Source of the DNA: a virus
Length of the DNA stretch: 64,000 nt
IMG/VR virus record: IMGVR_UViG_3300042868_010004
Span: 124,001 to 188,000 of that record
Direction: 5' to 3' (one strand)
The position numbers and the translations under genes are program-made. This document shows, piece by piece, positions 58,316-64,000 of this stretch (positions are counted from its first letter, which is position 1; every line of letters begins with the position of its first letter). Under the pieces are notes generated by a model. It saw only the letters and a list, made by a program, of their open reading frames with translations. It searched no databases and was not told the origin of the DNA.

Positions 58316-59161
58316 ATGAGCAAACCCACCACAATCACATTTCAATCCGAACACATCCCAGTTCTGATGGCGGCTCTTGAATCATATTCCCGCGCCCGAA
58401 TGGGACAATTTAAACACTGGTTCGAAGAGACTTTTGGCTGGAAGTATGATTGGGATACCGGTTCAGACATTGAAACATTCATCCGCCTCCGCACGATTGA
58501 ACAACATTTAGAAAAGAAGCATGGAAAGGAAGCTGTCAAAAAAAGTAGGGAAATTTATTGCGGCGGAACCATGAGCAGCATAAGTAACGAGGGCTATCTC
58601 CAATGTTATTCAAATTTTATTCGGAGTTACCCTCAGACAGATGATGAGCCTTTTCCCCGCGAAATAAATGCTTCTTGGGGCATCCTTCAAACGGATCGCG
58701 TCGGGGACGGGCAGATCGCTTATGAAATCTATCAAACTCTCCGGCAATACAATGCTGTCACTCAGAATGGCGGGCTGTTCGATCATTATACATCAACGCG
58801 AGATCCCCTGAATTATTCCGGGACAGCCTTGCCGGAAATACATGGTTTTGAAAAACATAAGGATTACAGGCTGAACCAGACCGAATCACGGAAGCTATCT
58901 GTTCTGTGTCAGGCCGGAAACTATGAAAAGGCTTGGGAATATATTAATAAGACGTTGAGGCCGAAATATAAGATTCCTCGCGGGGAATCCATGACAATCC
59001 GCTTTAATGAGACTCCGACGAAATATATGCATGTCACTGGAGAGGTCCGAGAAGGGATTGACCCGACTAGTTATTATCTTCGTGTTTATAAACCACAGAA
59101 AGAAGATAAGGCGGAAATTCCGCAAGAAAAAGCCTTGACTGAATCTCCGAAATCTGTCTGA
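58316..59161 (+). CDS. Unknown protein, 281 aa
   Basis: 281 aa. One of the larger unassigned proteins here. YEIYQTLRQYNAV near residue 140 and LSVLCQAGNYEKAWEYINKTLR near 200 look like helical repeats. A short acidic tail ends it. No family recognised. Confidence 0.55.
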   Translation: MSKPTTITFQSEHIPVLMAALESYSRARMGQFKHWFEETFGWKYDWDTGSDIETFIRLRTIEQHLEKKHGKEAVKKSREIYCGGTMSSISNEGYLQCYSNFIRSYPQTDDEPFPREINASWGILQTDRVGDGQIAYEIYQTLRQYNAVTQNGGLFDHYTSTRDPLNYSGTALPEIHGFEKHKDYRLNQTESRKLSVLCQAGNYEKAWEYINKTLRPKYKIPRGESMTIRFNETPTKYMHVTGEVREGIDPTSYYLRVYKPQKEDKAEIPQEKALTESPKSV

Positions 59162-59185
59162 ATTTGTCTTAATTTGAAAAACCAG

Positions 59186-59353
59186 ATGGCAGAATTGAAT
59201 GACTTGCTTCAAGTTGCCCGAGCAAACGGAATGACTCGGGAGAAGATTCGCCGGGAATTCCCCAAATGGGATCAGAATGAGAAAAATCAATTTTTGGATA
59301 GTCTTCGTTGGGAGATTATACAAACTACAAACAAAAATAATCATTCAGATTGA
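59186..59353 (+). CDS. Small helical protein, 55 aa
   Basis: 55 aa, all-helical (LNDLLQVARANGMTREKIRREFPKWDQNEK...), with a helix-turn-helix-like stretch. It occupies the gap before thioredoxin. Moderate support only. Confidence 0.45.
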   Translation: MAELNDLLQVARANGMTREKIRREFPKWDQNEKNQFLDSLRWEIIQTTNKNNHSD

Positions 59354-59366
59354 TAAAAATAAAAAC

Positions 59367-59636
59367 ATGAGCGAAATTACAATTCTTAAATTTTCAAGTT
59401 CGTGGTGTGGGCCGTGTAAAAAGCTTCAAACCTATCTACCAGAAGTAGTTGCCGAAACCGGTGTTTGCGTTCATTCTTATGATGCCGACGAACATGAAAA
59501 GAAGTTTGAGGAGTTTGGAGTTCGCGCCGTTCCCACCTTGATTTTCCTGAAAAAAGATCTTGAAATCGGGCGGAAAACCGGATTGATTCCGAGGGAAGAA
59601 CTTATCCGACTGATCGGATTGTATCGGAAGGACTAA
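59367..59636 (+). CDS. Thioredoxin-like protein
   Basis: 89 aa from the ATG at 59367. FSSSWCGPCKKLQ holds the CGPC redox pair (Cys13 and Cys16), and AVPTLIF gives the cis-proline. It is short for a thioredoxin but has the full fold order. It could reduce a phage ribonucleotide reductase or glutaredoxin partner, none of which is in this window. Confidence 0.88.
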   Translation: MSEITILKFSSSWCGPCKKLQTYLPEVVAETGVCVHSYDADEHEKKFEEFGVRAVPTLIFLKKDLEIGRKTGLIPREELIRLIGLYRKD

Positions 59637-59639
59637 AAT

Positions 59640-59867
59640 ATGAAACAAAGCGAAATAATAACCACGAATATTGGTTGCGGGGCAGTAACTATCATGGAGT
59701 GTTCTAATGATACCTCCGAACAGAAGATCCCCAGTCTAACCATTCTTCAGCCTGCATATCAAAATCCAGACAATGGTTTCATTACTCCGGCACACAGCAT
59801 GGAGCTAGGAAGCATTGCGACCAATCAGCTCTATCAATTTTTGAAAAAATATTATGAAGAAAGCTAA
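59640..59867 (+). CDS. Unknown small protein, 75 aa
   Basis: 75 aa, beginning three bases after the thioredoxin stop. SMELGSIATNQLYQFLKKYYE at the C-terminus resembles conserved small phage proteins. Overlaps the next gene by 14 bases. Confidence 0.5.
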   Translation: MKQSEIITTNIGCGAVTIMECSNDTSEQKIPSLTILQPAYQNPDNGFITPAHSMELGSIATNQLYQFLKKYYEES

Positions 59868-60132
59868 ACCAAATCAAGTCCGACCGGGCGACCTCCGTGT
59901 TTGGAATATTATCAACGTCCCGAATGAACCGGTTCGTTATCCCGTTAAGGATGTAGGTCATGGCGCTCGCCTGATTGAAGCCTTGGCGGATTCACAACTG
60001 CTTGACAAAACCATTGAGTCAAATGTCTTTGGATTGGAGATTTATGAAGATGGTGAATGGCTGGAATGGGAGTCGGAGGATGGGGATGATATTCAAGCTT
60101 GGGCGGAAAATAATTTGGAAAGCAGAGACTAA
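59854..60132 (+). CDS. Conserved phage protein, superinfection-exclusion-type family
   Basis: 92 aa. LRVWNIINVPNEPVRYPVKDVGHGARLIEALADSQLL...SNVFGLEIYEDGEW.EW is a pattern widely conserved in phages and prophages, sometimes labelled superinfection exclusion protein. I cannot confirm that activity from sequence. Confidence 0.65.
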   Translation: MKKAKPNQVRPGDLRVWNIINVPNEPVRYPVKDVGHGARLIEALADSQLLDKTIESNVFGLEIYEDGEWLEWESEDGDDIQAWAENNLESRD

Positions 60133-60156
60133 GATAAACAATTAAACAAAATTAAT

Positions 60157-60393
60157 ATGAATCAGAAAGATCAAAATAAAAAACTAACAGAGTTCAAAGC
60201 GGAATACAGTCGCCTTCTGCTCAAAATGCAGGATATTGAAAATGAAGCCCTTGAACTTTTGGGTCACAGCCCAGAGAATGACATCGCTTGGCATGTCTTA
60301 ATTGATTATTTGAACGGGAACTGCTCGCTGAAAGACCTTCGAGCGGATATCAAAGAATGGACAGCGGAAGCAATGTTGCATCAGAAGAAGTAA
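60157..60393 (+). CDS. Unknown helical protein, 78 aa
   Basis: 78 aa, helical and charged; no recognised motif. Start in TAATATG context. Confidence 0.5.
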   Translation: MNQKDQNKKLTEFKAEYSRLLLKMQDIENEALELLGHSPENDIAWHVLIDYLNGNCSLKDLRADIKEWTAEAMLHQKK

Positions 60394-60431
60394 TCAGAAT
60401 TAATACAAACACTTAAAAATAAAAAAATAAC

Positions 60432-60905
60432 ATGGCTGTTAATAAAATCGACATTGACGAAATCATTTCCGTCATTCACTCTAATGTGAAAGATCCCGAG
60501 ATCAAGAAAAATCTGATTGAGGATATCAAGAAGATTCAGGCTGAAAAGGAAGCCGAAAAAGAAGAGGAGAAGGCTGATAACCCAAAGACGAAAAACAAAC
60601 ATGTTTTCTTTGTCCGAACGGATGAAACTGGTAAGGCCGCTCCGGCTGGCTTCCTTATGAAAGTTCCTTCTGAGAGTCCAACTGCGGATATCCTGTCAAA
60701 GATTCAAACTGCGGCGGCTCAACAAAACGACTCCAAGAATAAATCTGGCAGAGGCCGGAAGAGCAAGGGTGGGCGGATTGAGAAGTATTATGACTTCTTT
60801 TTCGGCAGTAAGCGCAAATATAGTAAGCCTTTGGGAATTAACCCCTTGCGCGAGCTTGTGGAAGTGATTGTTCTGCCCTCTGAAGAAATTGATTTCAGCA
60901 AGTAA
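60432..60905 (+). CDS. Unknown charged protein, 157 aa
   Basis: 157 aa. An acidic N-terminal helix (residues 8-48, Glu/Lys-rich) is followed by a strand domain and a basic Gly/Lys/Arg-rich stretch (KSGRGRKSKGG near 103-113). A nucleic-acid-binding role is plausible; no family recognised. Confidence 0.5.
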   Translation: MAVNKIDIDEIISVIHSNVKDPEIKKNLIEDIKKIQAEKEAEKEEEKADNPKTKNKHVFFVRTDETGKAAPAGFLMKVPSESPTADILSKIQTAAAQQNDSKNKSGRGRKSKGGRIEKYYDFFFGSKRKYSKPLGINPLRELVEVIVLPSEEIDFSK

Positions 60906-60910
60906 TACAA

Positions 60911-61180
60911 ATGCAAACCATGAAATCATATTATCCCATGCCTGATTGTGAATTTGATATTGAAGGCGAAGATGTCTTTTCTGTCGAACGAGTAAAATCC
61001 TTGGAGAAAATCCGAATTTTCGGCAAGAACGAATATTCGGAGAAGACCGTGATTACATTTTACGAGAAAACGAACAAACAAAAATTGCAGACTTGGTATC
61101 TCGAATGCTCTCCGAACAAGCATGCCGAATTTGTTAGTCGATTCCGCCGAAAGCTAGGGCGGGAATTCACCGCGAATTAA
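60911..61180 (+). CDS. Unknown protein, 89 aa
   Basis: 89 aa (second ATG at 60920 possible). FYEKTNKQKLQTWYLECSPNKHAEFVSRFRRKL is beta-helix like. Last gene before a gap with a promoter. Not recognised. Confidence 0.5.
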   Translation: MQTMKSYYPMPDCEFDIEGEDVFSVERVKSLEKIRIFGKNEYSEKTVITFYEKTNKQKLQTWYLECSPNKHAEFVSRFRRKLGREFTAN

Positions 61181-61203
61181 ACTCAGTAATTCCAAAAAAA
61201 TCC

Positions 61204-61232
61204 TTGACCGCCAGCGTAGTCTATCCTATGTT
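61204..61232 (+). promoter_or_regulatory. Promoter of the RHH regulator unit
   Basis: TTGACC (61204-61209), a 17-base spacer and TATGTT (61227-61232) lie in the 125-base gap ahead of the RHH gene. After it comes a 42-base leader with an inverted repeat GCGAA/TTCGC. Confidence 0.6.
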
Positions 61233-61305
61233 GGTGGTTCAATTGCAAGCCAAAATATAAAATAATGAGCGTAGCGAATTACTTTTCGCCGCAAAGCAAG
61301 AAAAT

Positions 61306-61521
61306 ATGAAAACTCTGACATTCAACTTTGATGAACGGGCCACCGAATCTATCTCGGGTCTTAAAAAGACTCTCGGACTGAAAACCAATGAAGAGGTCAT
61401 TACTCGCGCCCTTACCGTCCTCCATCTTTTGGTAGACCATGAATCTTTCGGCGGGACGATTAATCTAGTCGAAAAAAATAACGTTGATACTCTTAGTGTT
61501 TTCAATCTGAGCGGAGAATGA
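61306..61521 (+). CDS. Ribbon-helix-helix-like regulator, 71 aa
   Basis: 71 aa. TLTFNFDERATESISGLKKTLGLKTNEEVITRALTVLHLLVDH fits an RHH fold: strand then two helices with a Gly turn. It heads a unit with its own promoter, so it is a candidate transcription regulator of early or middle genes. It is on the + strand and not linked to an endonuclease, unlike the two RHH proteins at 18044 and 39007. Confidence 0.65.
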   Translation: MKTLTFNFDERATESISGLKKTLGLKTNEEVITRALTVLHLLVDHESFGGTINLVEKNNVDTLSVFNLSGE

Positions 61522-61528
61522 AAAATTT

Positions 61529-61837
61529 ATGTCCGATATTCTGAAAATCATCAACGATCTGACCGCCCGACTTTGGGCTAAATACGGGGATACCCTTAAA
61601 AAGAAATACTCTCAGGAAGAAATCCACCTAACTTATTACGCAGGAGAGGTCTTACGACAGAATGGCTACGGATATAAAACTCTGCATGGGCAAACCTATT
61701 ATACAGAAAAAGCAATGCACGCCGCCTTCATATCGGGGTTTCGGGTCGGCCTGAAAGAGGCTTATCATGATGCGAAAATTCAAAAGACGGCTTTGATTGA
61801 TAAAATGATTGCGGAGTTGCAAAGCATGAAGGATTGA
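61529..61837 (+). CDS. Unknown helical protein, 102 aa
   Basis: 102 aa, mostly helical. No recognised motif. Confidence 0.5.
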   Translation: MSDILKIINDLTARLWAKYGDTLKKKYSQEEIHLTYYAGEVLRQNGYGYKTLHGQTYYTEKAMHAAFISGFRVGLKEAYHDAKIQKTALIDKMIAELQSMKD

Positions 61838-61842
61838 AATAT

Positions 61843-62340
61843 ATGAATAAGACTTACCAATACATCGCTGGATTACAGGAATCAACTGGGGAAATTATTT
61901 ATTCCCGCGCTCGCCATGATTACAGGCAGACTACAGATTCATCGTGCTTTGTCGATGGCGGATTGGACTATTTCCGTCACGGTTGGGACGCCACAAAAGG
62001 TCCGCCGTTGAAACAGGTCGTAATTGAATTGGAAGTCAGTCCTGCTGCATTATATAATGACTGGAATAACCGGAAAGATAAGTTTGGAAAGACTCATATT
62101 TCCGAGGTCCGTATTGTCCCGCCGGAAGAATATGAGGACCGCCAATCTTTTGCATTTAAGAAAAAGTATTCTCAGTGGGGAACTCTCGGGAAGGACGGAT
62201 TGGGTCCGCGCCGCCAAGTGATGCTGTCTGAATGCCAATCAGATCATTTGCAAGCGATTCTTGATACCCAGAATGTCGGGCCGGAGGCTCGGGCGATCAT
62301 ACGGTCTATTCTGGCCGACCGAGGAATTAAAAGCGATTGA
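61843..62340 (+). CDS. Unknown conserved protein, 165 aa
   Basis: 165 aa from the ATG at 61843. SRARHDYR...FVDGGLDYFRHGW is a distinctive motif found in small phage/prophage proteins without known function; a helical SECQSDHLQAILDTQ segment follows. Overlaps the phosphoesterase start by four bases. Confidence 0.6.
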   Translation: MNKTYQYIAGLQESTGEIIYSRARHDYRQTTDSSCFVDGGLDYFRHGWDATKGPPLKQVVIELEVSPAALYNDWNNRKDKFGKTHISEVRIVPPEEYEDRQSFAFKKKYSQWGTLGKDGLGPRRQVMLSECQSDHLQAILDTQNVGPEARAIIRSILADRGIKSD

Positions 62341-62930
62341 AAACCATAAAGTTAGACTCCTACCCAGTTCTTATCTGTTCTGATCCTCACTGCCGCACGG
62401 ATAAATTAGACCAGATCAAAAATAAGCATCCCGAGATAACCAATCGGTTTATGCTCGGAGATCTTTTTAATTTTGTTGACGAGCTTGGGCGAATGACGAA
62501 AGAAGGGAATAAAGAGACGGGCGAATGGCTGAAACAAAATATCAACGATTGGAATTTCGTGACCGGAAATCACTGCATCGTCGTCTGTAAAAATTGGTGG
62601 CAATACGATCTCAGTCAGGAGGTTTACGATTTGGTCGCGGGGAAATTCAGTTTGCAATACAGGTTGGAAATTCAGGATAAGGCATACCTGCTTTTGCATT
62701 CCAAGCCGAAGTCTCTTTGGGATTTCATTAATCCGGGGTATCAGTTTAGGGAATTAGAGGAGGATTTTCCGAATTATGAGGAGTTCACGGCGGCGATTGG
62801 CGGACATGTCCATAAAGAATTCCGCCACGTTTGGCCCGATTGTGATTTTCAGATTTGGCAGGTCGGAGCGGTTCGGGATGGCCGATACGGTATTCTGACA
62901 GAGAAGGGACTTGACTTTTGCGGAATCTGA
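62337..62930 (+). CDS. Metallophosphoesterase
   Basis: 197 aa from a TTG that overlaps the preceding stop. ICSDPHCR, FMLGDLFNF, VTGNHC, LLHSKP and IGGHVHKE provide the calcineurin-like metal ligands. It is the third metallophosphoesterase in the window, after 12721 and 54019; substrate unknown. Confidence 0.8.
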   Translation: MKTIKLDSYPVLICSDPHCRTDKLDQIKNKHPEITNRFMLGDLFNFVDELGRMTKEGNKETGEWLKQNINDWNFVTGNHCIVVCKNWWQYDLSQEVYDLVAGKFSLQYRLEIQDKAYLLLHSKPKSLWDFINPGYQFRELEEDFPNYEEFTAAIGGHVHKEFRHVWPDCDFQIWQVGAVRDGRYGILTEKGLDFCGI

Positions 62931-62951
62931 GACAATCTCAGGATCGAATTT

Positions 62952-63299
62952 ATGAAAACAAACAATCCAAATAAAATGTTCCGCGCTTTCACTCATTTAA
63001 GCCGTTCGTGGTATGGAGAAACCTGTCTAGCCGGGCAGAAATATCTAGACGAGGTTATGTTCGGAATGTATGATGAAGATGGCGGGACAACCGGGGAAAT
63101 GTCTGTGAAGTGGTATGACCTTGGAAGGAAAAGAACTCCAAGGCTGGAATGTTTTGATGACTCATGGGAAATTCTGTCTGGGATGAAGGATGTTTTGGAT
63201 GAAATGGCCAAGGTCGATTCGGAAGATATTGCGCCGGAGAAATTTTGTAAGATTTTGCTGTCTTGCGGATTTAAAGACATGACGGAAGAAAAGCGTTAA
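62952..63299 (+). CDS. Unknown protein, 115 aa
   Basis: 115 aa, FRAFTHLSRSWYGETCLAGQKYLDEVMFGMYDEDGGTTGEMSVKWYDLG is beta-rich. TTTATG start context. No family recognised. Confidence 0.5.
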   Translation: MKTNNPNKMFRAFTHLSRSWYGETCLAGQKYLDEVMFGMYDEDGGTTGEMSVKWYDLGRKRTPRLECFDDSWEILSGMKDVLDEMAKVDSEDIAPEKFCKILLSCGFKDMTEEKR

Positions 63300-63310
63300 A
63301 AATAAAAAAC

Positions 63311-63874
63311 ATGAAAAAACAAATTAAATTTTTGGCACTAGGATCAACCCGCATGTGTGGAAAAGATACTTTCTGCAAACTTCTGCAAGAAATAAATCCC
63401 AATATCAAAAGAGTTGCATTAGCTGATACCCTCAAATCTATTCTGGACGGGCCTTGTTTTAGGGTTTTCAACAAAAATATTTCAGCACTAACTCCCGAGC
63501 AGAAAGAAAAAATGCGCCCGTTAATGATTGAATTCGGTCGAATGGCGCGGAACGAAGATATTGATTTTTGGTGTAAGGAAATACAAGAGCAGATTGAAAT
63601 TTATGATTCGGTGACAAATTATAAGGATGCAATTTATTGTTTGACGGATTTAAGGTATAGTTCAGAATTTGCATTCTTTAAAAAAATCTATGGGGACAGC
63701 ATGATTTTCATCAATATCACAAGAGATGGCGCGCCGGAACCAACATCGGAAGAACTTATCCATGGGCCGGAAGTCGCCAAACTTGCCGATCTGAATTTTC
63801 ACTGGAAGACCGATCCGACTTTGGAATCATTACGCCCGCAGATCAAAGAGTTCTATGACAAGTATCTGAAATAA
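63311..63874 (+). CDS. Deoxynucleoside monophosphate kinase-like P-loop protein
   Basis: 187 aa. FLALGSTRMCGKDTFCKLL has a P-loop of the GxxxxGKDT kind typical of phage deoxynucleotide monophosphate kinases and related adenylate-kinase-fold enzymes; LADTLKS and TDLRYSSEFAFF further on agree. It would phosphorylate dNMPs, completing the nucleotide set with ThyX and dUTPase. Confidence 0.78.
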   Translation: MKKQIKFLALGSTRMCGKDTFCKLLQEINPNIKRVALADTLKSILDGPCFRVFNKNISALTPEQKEKMRPLMIEFGRMARNEDIDFWCKEIQEQIEIYDSVTNYKDAIYCLTDLRYSSEFAFFKKIYGDSMIFINITRDGAPEPTSEELIHGPEVAKLADLNFHWKTDPTLESLRPQIKEFYDKYLK

Positions 63875-63884
63875 GACAAAAAAA

Positions 63885-64000
63885 ATGAAATATATTATAC
63901 ACTACCCAAGAGATTTGCATAATTTTATTGACTGGGTGCAGAAAAACAGCAATAACGAAAGAAGGAAGTCTTTAATGATTCTTCTCGCCGAACACGAAAA
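63885..64000 (+). CDS. Partial ORF at the right edge
   Basis: A frame from ATG at 63885 (MKYIIHYPRDLHNFIDWVQ...) runs off the end of the window. No motif can be recognised in the 38 residues visible. Confidence 0.5.
   Translation, partial: MKYIIHYPRDLHNFIDWVQKNSNNERRKSLMILLAEHE

Noticed and set aside
1-64000. CRISPR array or other short regularly spaced repeats.
   Set aside because: No array of identical repeats with unique spacers was seen on reading the window.

Overview
The window is a segment of a large tailed double-stranded DNA bacteriophage genome (Caudoviricetes), seen here through its replication, nucleotide-metabolism and early/accessory genes. Genes are short and packed almost without gaps, commonly with ATGA or longer stop/start overlaps, and nearly all lie on the + strand. 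There are no ribosomal or tRNA genes and no host-like operons. No capsid, portal, terminase or tail gene is present apart from a stray tape-measure-like fragment. The host cannot be named from this window. Many starts are preceded by a T/A-rich TTATG or TTTATG context without a clear Shine-Dalgarno sequence, while others have a good GGAGG-type site.

Layout. 1-3.7 kb: the 3' part of a LAGLIDADG homing endonuclease, GDP-mannose 4,6-dehydratase, an adenine methyltransferase, ThyX and a DUF5662-like protein. 3.7-8.5 kb: small unknown proteins, a SLOG-type protein and a YopX protein. 8.5-19.2 kb: the replication and recombination core. It holds a RecA-family recombinase, two PD-(D/E)XK-type endonucleases, a RecB/Cas4-like exonuclease, a metallophosphoesterase fusion, a tape-measure-like fragment, a DnaB-type helicase and a DnaG-type primase. 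A minus-strand HNH endonuclease with its own ribbon-helix-helix (RHH) protein sits between helicase and primase. 19.2-23.4 kb: small unknowns. 23.4-29.1 kb: a polymerase III alpha chain split into PHP module, DnaQ-like exonuclease, inserted HNH endonuclease and polymerase body. 29.1-40.5 kb: a NADAR protein, small unknowns, a papain-like protein, dUTPase, a HAD nucleotidase, and a glycosyltransferase gene beside a broken paralogue that carries a minus-strand GIY-YIG endonuclease and a second RHH protein. 40.5-40.75 kb: a strong terminator followed by a promoter. 40.7-52 kb: an SF2 helicase, two repeat-protein paralogues and many unknowns. 52.1-54.7 kb: an RNA ligase, kinase and phosphoesterase triad. 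54.7-64 kb: small proteins including an endonuclease-like insertion between gene remnants, an acyl-carrier-like protein, a macrodomain-like protein, a thioredoxin, an RHH regulator, a phosphoesterase and a dNMP kinase.

How it works together. RecA, the exonuclease, helicase, primase and polymerase modules form a phage-encoded replication/recombination set. ThyX, dUTPase, the HAD nucleotidase and the dNMP kinase would feed it with nucleotides. The RNA ligase/kinase/phosphoesterase set, the NADAR and macrodomain-like proteins and the methyltransferase are plausible counter-defence functions. GDP-mannose dehydratase and the glycosyltransferase suggest sugar modification of DNA, virion or host surface. 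The window is heavily colonised by homing-type endonucleases of at least four families, inserted beside replication genes. The most unusual signal is that both minus-strand endonuclease genes overlap an upstream small RHH gene, one of them preceded by a 10-bp-spaced direct repeat that looks like an operator.
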